A DNA stretch of 64,000 bases. Source: Solen grandis. Lineage: Eukaryota > Mollusca > Bivalvia > Adapedonta > Solenidae. Below the pieces are notes generated by a model. The model was not told the DNA's origin. It did no database searches and saw only the letters and a program-made list of their open reading frames with translations. The stretch's first letter is position 1. Every line of letters starts with the position of its first letter. The stretch spans positions 2,278,070-2,342,069 of the forward strand of contig CM037792.1 in NCBI GenBank assembly GCA_021229015.1, read 5' to 3'. Both the position numbers and the translations under genes were made by a program. This document shows positions 44,395 through 57,600 of this stretch, in pieces.

Positions 44395-44580
44395 TTTTGT
44401 TTCACTGTGGTATCATACCGTAGGCAAGTGGCATGATACCATATCATGTATTCTAACACCGGACATATTTGTCAATGATCTATTTTTATATGTTGAACGC
44501 TAGCAAAGGAATATACTGCTATAGCAGCGCCATTTATAGCACAGCCGGTGGGAGTATTGATAAATACGAAATCCAAACGA
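44395..44580 (-). mobile_element. SINE family A, degenerate copy
   Basis: In reverse it has AGTATATTCCTTTGCTAGCG, a GGTGTTAGAATACATGA stretch and GTATCATGCCACTTGCCTAC remnants. Confidence 0.6.
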
Positions 44581-45140
44581 ACTCTAAACTAATCCTTTCA
44601 ATAACCATAATTAATATCTTCATATCATACCAATAAACATTTTTATCACATCCAGTGTTGTCATGTATTAATTACAAATAGATACAACCTTAGGAGAGCC
44701 ATGTCACGGAGAAATCGGTTTTCTTTTGTAAGCAATAGACAAATAATATTTGATCAAAGTAGTCATTGAGTATGCCTTTTCAAGTTCTTTTTTATACCAA
44801 GTATATTTATTTATTTCTTAATACGGCGAGTTTATTATGCTATCTATATCACGGGGCGTCTACTATTCATTTTGTACCTTTGCGGTACGTTTAAAATGCG
44901 GATTAGATTGCTCAGCGGTAAATACAACTTACGGGGTATCGACCAGTTTTCAGAATGGATGAAGAAAACGGAGCCTTATCTTTCTGTGATGTATTGAATT
45001 TCAGTATTTTGCCAGTCGTCAACATTAAATGAACGCGTGTGGGAGGATTTTTCTTTCCTATGGGTTGGCATCGATTTCCTTGCCGGATAATGTTAATTTA
45101 ACGCATGATTGCCATTTTACTGAGCTACAACGGATATATT

Positions 45141-45177
45141 ATACATCATCATCATCATTATCATCATCATCATCATT

Positions 45178-45209
<32 letters not shown>

Positions 45210-45225
45210 CACCATCATCATTATT
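45141..45225. repeat. ATC microsatellite
   Basis: About twenty-five ATC/ATT triplets just upstream of the LRR gene start. The poly-Ser and poly-His frames over it are artefacts. Confidence 0.95.
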
Positions 45226-45449
45226 GTCGTCGTCAACGACGTCAATTTATAATCATTAATATTGTCGAATTGTGTGAGGTGGCATCAGTAAATACTGAAT
45301 AGGATAAAATTGATAAATATATATTCGTATTATATTACAGCATGCAAACCTATTAAAATGTTTCTGTTTTAAAAAAGAAACACTTAACATTAAGTGACTT
45401 TTGGGACAAAACTATGGAAGTTTAATAAGTGTTTGAATTCATCGCAATA

Positions 45450-45509
45450 ATGACAGCAGAGGAACTGCTTGCGAGAAGAAAAAGTTTACTGGGACTAAAT
45501 CCTACAGAG
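45450..45509 (+). CDS. LRRC74A: LRR gene exon 1, start codon
   Basis: The ATG at 45450 is preceded in frame by a TAA at 45426-45428. It encodes MTAEELLARRKSLLGLNPTE in exactly 20 codons and ends GAG|GTTAGT in phase 0, matching the phase-0 acceptor of exon 2. Confidence 0.7.
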
Positions 45510-48500
45510 GTTAGTAACGTGATATGGGCCGTGATTTTTCAAACTCCTGAGTCTTTATTTTAGATTCAGATTCATAGTTGAACTTCTAAAATTTAAAGTA
45601 TTCATTTTATCTTTAAATTGTTAAAGTATTTCCAAATATGCAATGCTACTTGTTAGAGGCCAGATTTGTTTTCTTTTTCAATCAAGGGAAACGATGCATT
45701 TTTTATGTATTTGTGTTAATTTATATAGAAGGACAAAACTCGATATTTTATACCACTGAGCTCATAGCCGCCTAGTATTTTCATATTTTTAAAGTAATAT
45801 CATAGCAGACAAATAAATTTCGCCACTAAATATGTTAGTGTATCATCCCTTGCTATTCTACAGAAATTTGAAACATTCCCCTGTCGTTATCTTTCCCATT
45901 GAAGTTTCTAATTTCTTTAGAACAGCACGGATAAACTCTAATATATACGTATGGGATGCTCTAATTAGATTAACTGAAATGTTAACAGAATTTATTAAAT
46001 ATCACTTTGAAAATATGCACCAAGTCTTCTTAAGTGTGAGTTTAATATATTGACTAAATATATTTATATAGTAGGACTCAAATGATATAGAAATTTCCCA
46101 TAATTGTGCCTCTCTCCTCTCATTCTTTTCTTCATAATTGTCTTTTTATCACTTTCTCTCTATCATCAAAACACACTTTTAATTCATATATTGTTACAAT
46201 AGGAGATATCTTGAGGAAACTTTAATTCGAAATAAAGGTACATCCCATTGTTTCGAAATACCAAGAAGTAATCACATATACCCAGCCTAACGTTAAGAAC
46301 CCCATGGTCCTTTTGTAGAGCACACTGAGCAGAGGATTGTGGGTGGGTAAGATCCCCAATGTACGGCCTCGACCGAGAAAAGTCGAAAGAGATTTGTTGA
46401 AGTTTCAAATCAAGCGTGACTTGTATGCGTTAGTGTTAGTTTTGATAACGTTTCACTAATAATCACAGAGTGAGGGTAGCGAAAATGTTTTGTTATTCTT
46501 ATTTTCGGTTGGTTTGTTTGTTTGTTTACTTTGGATTCAATGTCCTACCGACAGTATTTCAGCTATTTAGCGTCATTTGTCTTCATGAGATAGGTACATA
46601 TATGCCCCACTGCAATATCACGCCGTAGACACGTGGCATGATACCACAAGCGGTCACATTATCCTGACCACGGGCCAACCAGTCCTGCAAATATCCCTAT
46701 ACTCGCATGCTTAGCACCAAGCAAGGGACCAAGTCTGTTTCAATAACCTTGGTGTGCCGAGCCCGGGTATCGACTCAAGGACGTCCTGATTCCTGACGCC
46801 CCCCCCCCCCCCCCCCCCCCCCACCTTGCATTCAGTCACCGAGACCACTCATAATTTTAAAGATCTAATCTATCTTTCTAGCTCTAACTGTTTAGTTTCG
46901 TATCTTTCCTAAGCGAAAAAAAAGTGTAATCTGTAAAACATTTTCTGGTCCAATAAATAAGTAAAAAAGGATCAAATTTAAACCCAATGAGTCGAAAGTT
47001 TGTGCATTAATGGATAGCTATATATCTGATAACAATGAGGTCTTAACGACAGCTGGCATTAAATAACAGTAATGTGGCATTGAATATTGTCTGTTATTTA
47101 CAAGATAACACACAGACCGGTAAATCATTTGAAAGAGTGATATTATCACCTATCAAACCAGGATGTACCTGATATTATCAATACATTTATTTTGAAATTT
47201 AACTGTTCTGTTTATCTCTACTGGTTGTTTATTTGTTTAAATTGGTTGTCAAGTTTTACGTCCCACCACACTAGGATTTTTTTTATCATTTGGAGAATGA
47301 GTATTCACGAGAAAGACATAGGGCTGTTTCACTGGGGTAATTTTATGACACGGTACATAAGAGAATAGAAACAGCAATCAGTCACGTTGTCCTGACAAAA
47401 GACCAACCCTGGAACTATCCTTAAGTGATGATCATGAGCATCTAAGATTATAAAAAAAGCCGAAACTTTGTTTCAGTTAAGGGGTTTTTTATTGAACTTT
47501 TCACTCGTTGGATGAAAATAGTAAGTCTCTCCATCATAAAGGCATTTTAAGGATTGGATAACCAATTTACGAACAATATCCTTTCATATTAAGACAAATG
47601 CACAATAAACTTTTGTATTGCATTTACAAGAAATACAGGTTAAAAGTGTTAAATCAGTTGTTATAAAATTGGAAGGAACACTCTGATTTTGTTATTTATT
47701 GAAAAAAAATGCACCCCACCCCAAAGCACACTCCACCAAAAAAAAAAATATATTTATATAAATGTTATTTCCCGATTGGAATAGTCAAATTTAATCTAAA
47801 TAAGAATCAGCACTCAGTTTTAATGATTCATAAATTAAAGTGATTAATGTCCACCTGTATCAAGCGGCCAACCTGTATTTAACAGTCAGTTTCAATATTA
47901 CAAACTATAACAATATTATATTTAATATTATTTCCCCTTAAGGTTAAATTGAAAATTTTATTTGAATGTAAACATTTTAAATATATATATTAACAGTATC
48001 TATTTGCATGTTTAAAACGATATTCCCAATGAATACGACAGACTATAGGTTTGCATTTTCATCTGAATCACGATTGTATAAAATACACTTAATGCATTAA
48101 AATATATCTTGAATGCAATTGTTTAAATATTTGCCGAGCTTCTAGTGTCCGTAAATCAATGAGATTAATCATTACTCATCAATATACGGTTGGTTCAGAT
48201 TCAGAACATGATTTAAAGTAGCTCGTTCACAGATGATCGGTACAAATCTGAAGAAAAAAATCCACTTTCTCTCGTTAATGTTGGTGAAATCTTTGTATTT
48301 TGACACATGTTTCGGAAAGTGTACGTCACATCACAGAATGCAAATCGAAGCAACTTCGAGAATCGTTAATACAGAATACGATTTCCCCGAAGGACAAGTT
48401 CTGCAACATGTCGTTTTCACCAGTTCAGGATAGCGATTTCATTAGTTAATCGTATGAAGTTAGCTTATACGCGAAAAGCGAATTAATCTAAATATAGGTT

Positions 48501-48614
48501 TTATCAGTTTAAATATAGTTTCCATACCGTCTGTGATGTGGGAAACCTTTTTTTTTTACGATCACGGAGGTTGCAATGGGTGATATTGCGTCTCTAGATG
48601 GGTATTGATAGACG

Positions 48615-48663
<49 letters not shown>

Positions 48664-51600
48664 GTTAAATCAAATTCTTAGTTGATGAACATCTGTGATG
48701 AGCTGCTTTAAAGAAAAAATCTAATCTCTGTTGCGAAAGAATAGTTTAACTGCAGAAACCAAATGTATGACATGCACAACAGAGTTTATATTCTATTCAT
48801 ATCCACGATTGATTTAATAGTTTGGTCATAAATTGTAAATAATAAATGGCTTCCCATTGACGCAAGTCCGTCTATATTTAGTTAGTATCATGAATCGCGT
48901 ACACGCGTATTCTGAAAGCCTTTTGTTTTCTACAACAAAATCTCCCTAGCAAATATAAATTTATTTAATGAATACTTCACTTAAGGTCTGTTCATGTATA
49001 TTGACAGATATGTATATTTTCAATTTTGAAAAAAAAGTTGAATTGCAAAACTTCCGACCTAACAAAAAAAATCATGCCATATATTCAAGTTCACAGATAA
49101 AACTAATTACCCTTTTATGTTAAACAATTACCTCATTTATATTCATAAGTCAAATTATGTTTTCAGTTTGACATATGGACTCTTATAAAAAGAGCCAACA
49201 CGGCCGATCCATACATACTTATGGCAAAGCATCGGATGAACCGGAGCTCTACGAAGCGCTCCAAAGCGACGTCCCGAAAGACAATCGGCAGAAGACGTCG
49301 GCGAACCTCATTAGCTGAGAGTGTTGGCGAGGAATCAGTACGGAGTCACACGAGCACCGATCTCTATGATCCGGACGCGTTGCAAGATGATTATGATTTT
49401 GATGGTAAGATACTTAATGGCGTTTCCTTTTGCTGGAGGAAAATAAAAGAAACTGATAATTTCCAAAAAGACGGCCATATGCATCAAATGAGCTTATCTG
49501 GATATGAAATGCCTACCCCATCTGGATACTCAAGAAATATATCAACGGACTGTATTTCGTCTATGTTGCATTTTGATAATTCTGTAATTTATTACGTCTT
49601 TTCCTTAATTCATGCTGCATTGTGCAATATCAACACTAGTAGATTTACACAAAGAATGAATGAAATTATACTGTAGAAAAATATACACTGTAGTTTTGTT
49701 GGTACATTGAACAATATAACTTTGTTAGCTCATTGATGAATTATTTATATATATATTCTTTAAATTCGGTTTAGTCACGAAGTTGTTTGATTCGTCAAAA
49801 TGTGTGTTAAATGTTTTATTTGCTTTTTTCTATATGTAGGACCAATATTTTGATATATGCATTGCAATTACATTTTCCAAATGATATCGGTATATAGTAT
49901 ACACATTGTAGAGATTTCAATGTCACGCTGCGTGTAAATTTTTGTCGCAAACATGCATAATTATGCATATATACACGAAATCAAAATTATGTTTTATGTA
50001 TAAGAGATATGTCTCACGAACACCTTGTCATTTATGTCCCCTTCATCCAGCCGAAGAAGAATCTCATGAAATGCACCAAGATGTGGTACATTGTCAGAAC
50101 ATGTACATGAAATCTTGCCAGACGTACGGGGTCCATCCCTCCAACTATTTCTTCAAAGCTCTCAGAACAGACAAGTGTATTATGCGGCACCGACCTCTCA
50201 AGGCGAACGACATCAAAGCATGCGCAGTGGCTCTAGTGGTACGTCCTTTATCATTCGCTTTTACCACATGACATACCCCCTAACTTTAAATAACAAACAT
50301 TGTATGTTTTTTGATACATCACTAGTTATATATTGCGACTAACCGAATCGCTATATTCGTCCGCCATGTAATTTTGTTATGTATATCTATTTCTTATGAG
50401 TTGGATAGGGTTGAAAAGTCAGACAACAACTCTCTCACAAGTTTCTAAGTGTGAAATTTTATGAGCCAACGTTTCGGCTGCAAGCCTTTATCAGAATCCA
50501 AAACATGTTGTCATGTTCATATTAACTAGGACAACATAATTTCGAAAACATCAAGTATTAATTATCGTTTATATTTTAATTTTATTGAATGCGATAAATC
50601 TATAAATTTTTGAAATACAAACGATGACATATTTAGAGTTTGTCCCATACGCCATACAGCTTTGCCTTTGACCTCGCATTATGGACCCGCCTCCTGTTTG
50701 ATTGACAGTTTCAAGTGATGTTTTAAATACGGTCTTTGGTATACTTATATTTTGAACTAGCAAAACATGACGCAAAAACATGACGTAATTATATTTTGAA
50801 CTAGCAAAACATGACGCAAAACATGACGTAAAGCAGTCGCCGCCGCAGCTAGATCCGCCATAATCCGCTTTTGTCTTGTAGGTACCATACACACTCCCTT
50901 ATTTCTTGTGTTAAAGTTAATGGAGAAATATCTGATTATTTTAGTAGTCATATGGGCGTCAAACAAGGAGAAACGTTATCGCCATTACTTTTTATTATGT
51001 TCATAAATGACATGACATCATATATAACTAATGACGGTATTGAAGCTATTACATTGAATGAACTTCAGATATGTTTGCTTTTGTTCGCTGATGATACTGT
51101 TCTTTTTTCTTATACATCAACTGGTCTACAAACGCTTCTAAATAAATTATACAATTACTGCATGGAATGGAATATTTCTGTTAATGCTAAAAAGACAGTT
51201 GTGATGGTATGTAAAAAAGGCACAAGGACAGAACAAGTAGATATTTATTTTAACAATATTAAGTTAGACAATGTGTCTAAATATTCCTATTTAGGCCTAA
51301 CTTTGTCATCTAATGGCAATTTTTATCAAACACAAAAGGCTCTTGCTGAACAAGCAATGAAAGCTACATTTTCACTTAATTCCTTATTTGATAAAATTTC
51401 TTTGAATATTGATGAAAAGCTTAAGCTATATGACAGTATGATTTTACCTATATTGAATTATGGAGCTCAGATTTGGGGATTTCATACAGCACCTGATATT
51501 GAGCGTACTTATTTAAAATTTTTGAAACAAGTATTAAATGTAAAAACTCAAACGGCGACTTGCGCTGTATATGGTGAATTAGGAAAAGTACCTTTACATG

Positions 51601-54600
51601 TGATCAGGAAAGAAATAATACTAAAGTATTGGTCTAAGATTTTAAGTATCCAAATTTTTTAATAATGATAAATACTCATGGGCATTACAAGTAAAGACTA
51701 TTTTATGTGGACTTGGTTATAATAACTTATGGATAAATAATGAAATTAATAAAATGCAGTTAAAACAATTAATTGAAAGGTTGTATGACCAATATAAGCA
51801 AAATTGGTATGCCCAATTAAATTCATATACAAAACTTACCACATATAATACTATCAAAACTGTTTTTGGCTTAGAAAAATATATCCAAGTTGTTAAGAAT
51901 GACGGATATAGAAAAGCTCTGACAAAATTTAGATGTTCCTCTCATAGATGTTCCTCTCATGTTTGGCAATAGAAGAAGGTCGTTACAGAAATATCGAAAG
52001 GTCTCAACGTAAATGTTTATTTTGTAATATGAATACAATTGAAAATGAATTTCATTTTTTACTAGTGTGTCCCTGTTATAGAGAAATACGTATTGATTGT
52101 TTACCAAAATACTATTGCAGATGGCCAACTCTGCAGAAATTTAAAAACTTGTTAACATCAGACAAAAATAGTGTATTAACTAAGCTTGGGAAATTTATAT
52201 ATATAGCAAATAAGAAACGTGAACAAATTATATCAGCTGATTAAATGTTAAAATAGTATAAACCTACATCTATATTATTTATATAATTTATGTAAAAAAA
52301 AATGAGTATGTTTTGACATGCTCTTCTCATTCCGTTGTGATTTCTATTTATGTTAGTATATATTGTATGTGTGTTTAAAACCGCCTATGTGAAGGGCGAT
52401 GGACATTGTAAAATGTTTGTGCCTAATAAAGAATTGAAATTGAAATTTCTCCATATCAAGACCTCGTGATAAATTTTGAATGAAATACAAGCGTTCTATT
52501 GGATGATTAAGTAGGACAAACTGTAAAAAAATAATAATAATAATAACAGCTGGTACGTTGACAGAACATATCGGTTAGTATCATTCCAGCCATTTGATTT
52601 AATATGCTTAGTTAGTGATGGCCACACGCGATACATCCTCTATATACATGTCTTTACCATGACTACACTTTTTGTACGCATGATTTTTGAAAATCAACAT
52701 CACGTGGGCGGACAAATATGTGAGCAAACACATAGGTAGCAATGTGGATACATCTAAATAAGTATCCCCCAACACACACACTACAAAACTCTAAATGTAA
52801 GCATAGCAAATCTCGAAAATCATTGCGATTAATCGATTCCAATACGATGTTAGGCATCGTTGCTTTGAAGATAAAACCGCGATAAACGTTTTAAAGCCCC
52901 ATAAACAACAAATGTCAGTATTCAACTTGACAGCAATTATATCCGAGGGACTGCTATAACAGTGGCAGTTAAATGTTTGTTTCGTGTTCTGTTAATTGAT
53001 GTAGATTTATTCCGGAAAGATCTATATCAATGTTGAAACGATGTTATTGTATTCTCGCCATTTTTACATTAATTTGAATGATGGTATAGATGTGTAAATG
53101 AAAATCTTTTTTTTTTGACAAGTGACTTCTTTTTGGGGATTACATGCTATTAATGAAATTTATGTTTTTGATTTTACATGTTTGGTAGGTAGTTTTGTTT
53201 GTAGGTCGTATAGGCTTATAATAAACTATTTTTTTTGGTGAAAGGTATAAATTGACTCCAGTTTTCTTTCAAACACTCAATGAATGAATGGATTCTTACC
53301 CCCTTTTCATATTTATAACGTTACGCACACACCTAAAATTCCTGTATTACTATAGGGTATAATTATGATTTCTTCACTTCCGCTTTTTAATAAATCAATG
53401 CTAATCATTACCCATTAACTCCAACTTCCAATACTTTGCACCCCCCCCCCCCGAACCACCTGTAAAAATGTTTAAAGAGTCTAAAGATTTATATAAAAAA
53501 TTTAGAAAAAAAAGAAAATGAACGTCAATCAAATGTTTTCGAATACCTAATTAAATAACAGAATATTAGTGACAATCTCAATTAGCGTAAAGTACTAAAT
53601 GAAACGCCATCACTTGTGCCGTAATAATTTTCTAATGTATCCGATTTAAATGCCAGGTTTTCGGAAAAAGTCACTATTCAAACATTTCTTATATTTTATG
53701 CGAAAACTATTATTTTTCTATATTTTTTGTGATTTATTGCGATAGGAAATGGGTCCTTAAGTTGATTCATATATTAACAAATTCTCTTTGTTTACAGTAT
53801 TAAAGACTCGCCGATAATAATTACTTCATGCTAAGTATAGATTAGAAAATTAACTTGTAAATGCAGGAAAATTATCATGATTAGATTTAACGAAACAAAA
53901 GCTTGTACGTTGCCTGTCATCATCCAATGTATCAAAATAGTCATACAATACTTCCAGATCTTTTTGGGGATCACGTGCAGTAGGTTACTGGCTCTACCTT
54001 GGTTCTTCTGCAACTTTGGGGACTTCCATCACCCATAATAATAGTAGGACGTTGCTAAATGACTGAAATACTATCGTGGGACCGGTAAACTCCATCTATA
54101 TAAAAGAATAACAACAACAACAACAACAAAAAAAATAAATAATAAAAAATAAATAAAAAAACAAAACACAAAAAACGGAATATAAATAATTTCAGCCATA
54201 AGATTTCGTGTCATCGCCAACCATACAATTGTGTCACTTTTTACTGGAAGTACAGATCGAATGTGACATCAATACACAACCAATAAAGTGACCGTATCCA
54301 TCCATATTGTCGGCAATCAATTAGCTGGCAGTTACGGACACATATCCTTGGATAAGATTGAATATCGCTATCGTATTTCCTGTGTCATTGTCATATTTTA
54401 CATTGTCTAAGTCGATTCATATTTTGAATTTACAAATGAATCTCCCGACTTGGAAATGATACGTGAAAGATCTAACTATCAGACATTGCAGCAATTAAAT
54501 TCATCAATTGCTATAAAAGTCTTGGGGCCGTTTTGAAGCATGTTGTTTCATGGAACATTGATTTTCTGAATGACATATATTGTACTTGTACGAATTGGAA

Positions 54601-57600
54601 ACTAAATCGGAGAATTCAAAGTGCACGTATTGAGTTAAAAAATTATCAAGTAACGAAGTAATAAGATAATGAGATACATTTGTATTGATAAATATATAAG
54701 TTCATTTCTATAATTGTAAGTTATTAGATTGAGAGATAAATAAAGTTTTGGCGTGAAAGTATTGTTACTTTTACGAGACAAGGGAGAGCACTCCATCACA
54801 GCTCATATCACAACTATGCTTTGAGTGAAAATTACATACAAAAACATTAAAACCATTATAAGATAGTAATGTACAATAAAATTAAAAAGAAGAAAAATAC
54901 ATTATTTTTTTTATTTAGATATATGGTTTATGAATGGCAGAGGATACCGATAGTAATCCTGTAATATCTAATGGAAGATTTGGTATTGTGTATTTGTTTA
55001 CTTTTAATTTTGGTTTTCTCTTGGCAGGGAAACTCCAGTATTCAGTCAGTGGACTTCTCAGATAACGACATTGGTCCCGAGGGGGCGGGGTATCTAGCCG
55101 ACGTGTTTAAAGAAAATAGTTTCATTACCAGTCTGGTGAGTATTCTTTCTAAAGTAAATAAACATAGGGGCAAACTGAACATGTATTCACCATCTCATCG
55201 CTTTAAATAGGAGACCAGCCATTATCTGATAAATGTGTATACATGTGTACGTAGTTTGATTCAGCAAACAAAGGCACTTGAGTTTTCAAATGATATCTTT
55301 AACAACGTTTTAGAATTGAACGAGCGTTCAAACACTGAAACAGACAATAATGATTAAACATTGCATTAATATTTTGACAGAAGGAATTAAAGATAGAAGG
55401 ACGGACGGATGTTTGGGCAGACAGACAGAAAACAGATAGATTTTTTTAGAAATCAGAAGTCAAACGTGACGGAACCAAAGTACACTTATATTTAATGAGA
55501 GAGGGTTAAATTGCTGACTTAAAGGTAAAGTCCATGTAATGATTCCGCTATGTCTTGGACCATTTAACACCAAAATAACCAACATACCCCAGTGAAATAT
55601 TAGGAAACCTAAGTTATCTCCGTGAACGGCCATGAGGTCCGAAATGCAGCGGAACCATTACAGGGACTTTACCTTAACAACACCCAGCAGCTCATCGCTG
55701 TGGGTACGAATTTCGACAGGGTCTTTCGGATTCTTCGCGTAAAAAAGTGTTCCCGTTGGCTTGCGGTTGGTCTTTACTTCTACCTGGATGCGTCCGTACA
55801 CTTTTCGACCTTCACCACTCGTATGTTACTAGTGGATGTCAATGTGATTGAAATACTTTCGCAGTAACGGTAAACTCAAAAACAAACAAAAACAACAACG
55901 ACATCTATAAATCGAAAGTAAAACTCAGATTTAGGTTCCATTATCTACCACTATCAGTGCTATAAATCTGAGGACACTTGACTGAATAAAGTAGTGTGAT
56001 TTATAAGTGTGGCCCGTTCGGTACTTATACAGGATGTATCTATACTGTACTCTAATGTATTCTATTTTGGCATATCAAGCTCAGAATATCGTATGTAGAT
56101 ACCTCTTGCGTTTTGTTTCGGAAAATATTGATGGATGAACCATTAAAATTGCAAACTCGATGTACACGATTTACATTCAATCTGTTATCGTAATGGTTTA
56201 ATGATTTCTTTTTCGTTGTCTCAATGTCATTTAGCTCACCCATCCGTCACTCTTCTGTGTGTTCATCTCATCATCATCATCATCATCATCATCATCACCA
56301 AATATTATGTTGCAGAACCTTTCCGACAACGATCTGAAGGTGGACGGGGTCCGTTCAATTGTAGACATGGTCAAACAGTTAGACTCCTTAAATACGCTGG
56401 ACCTTTCAGGTGAATGACACACACACGAAATATCTTCTCCTGTTCCCTATCCTTCTTTTTACCTATGCTGTTACATTGTTAAAACTATATACTACTATTT
56501 AAATGAAATGTCAAGGAGAAAGCCCATAAAACATTTTACAATAAAGCACATCGAGTTTTTTGTTTGTTTTTTGTTTTTTTTAGGGGAGGGCATACATGCC
56601 ATATCTCCCGGCGGGAGATTAAATCTCCCGGGATTTCGACTTGTCTCCCGATCTCCCGCCGGGAGGTGAAAATCTCCCGGTCTGACTTAAATCAAACTGG
56701 TTTCCCTTTGAACTTAGTATAATCCATTTTATTACCGAGCTATGATACATCAGTAGGAAGATTACGTAAGAACATGTGTTAGTATCAATCCTGACCAGTG
56801 TGCTGTACACAGCCACAGGCAATGTGTGATAGTCTTTACCCAATCAAATGGCATGATTCAGACAGGTAGCAGATTCACCAGTCTATCAGTTGAAACAATT
56901 ATCGTCGGGTAATGTAGCAGCAATCAAGGCAATACTAAAGCTAGAATGAGTAAGGTTAGAATGGTACACTGTAATAAAGACGTAAATGATTGCTTTGCAT
57001 GAAAATGTTTTATGCGCGAGAAACCCCTCCGAGGGGTTTTTCGCGCATAAAACATTTTCATGTTCGACAACATTATTTTAACATGAGGAAATGGAAGCTG
57101 TCAGTCTTTCCTTTGTTGATGTAATATATAATATCCAAGAAACATAAGGAAAAAGAAATCTGGAAGGTTGTCTTGTGATATTGCCGGATACAAATGTTAC
57201 TAGTGGACTGTTATATAAAATTGTACAATATTCCATATATTATGCTGAGACTACAAAAACTTTTAATTTCAGATTTTTTTGAACATATTTGTTGAAATAG
57301 ATATCTTTTCACATTTAAATAGCGTGTCAATGTTGGTTATACATCTTTACCTGTACTCGTTAACCAAGGCTATTCCCTACCATTGCATATCTTGGGCATG
57401 TCCACGTAGAGGTGTGTCAAAAAGCCGCCTCATCCGATTGGGCGCTGCATCTTTTTGTGCAGATAAGGCAAGCCATCAATATTATCAACGCAATATGAAG
57501 ATTTTACAGTGTATTTGCCCAGGGTCGTTTAGTTTACTGAATAAGACCTAGGATACCGAGGGTGATCTTTACATTAAACATTTCTTATAGTTTGTCCAAT

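Larger units (their letters stand above)
28420..45449. other. intergenic region rich in mobile elements
   Basis: About 17 kb between the start of the minus-strand EB/EGF gene and the first exon of the plus-strand LRR gene. The two are divergent, so both promoters should lie here, near 28.4-28.9 kb and 44.9-45.4 kb. No TATA box can be assigned with confidence. Most recognised content is transposon and SINE debris plus one tRNA gene. A 29-base poly-A run lies at 29706-29734. Confidence 0.6.
45510..49166 (+). other. intron 1 of the LRR gene
   Basis: No exon is supported. It contains a reverse SINE family A copy with a poly-C run (46508-46860), a second degenerate one (47229-47420), a fragment near 47850 of the repeat also seen at 61210-61390, and an AC microsatellite (48619-48665). 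Confidence 0.6.
50239..55027 (+). other. intron 3 of the LRR gene
   Basis: It contains a repeat interrupted by a non-LTR retrotransposon (50565-52530), a poly-C run near 53442, a SINE family B 3' fragment (about 53990-54110) and a long A-rich CAA stretch after it. No exon is supported. Confidence 0.6.

Noticed and set aside
45029..45302. Poly-Ser and poly-His frames
   Set aside because: They are translations of the ATC microsatellite in two frames.
49405..49676. Continuation of the exon 2 frame to a stop
   Set aside because: A consensus donor GTAAGA occurs at 49405 and the homologous protein continues with exon 3, so this is intron read-through.
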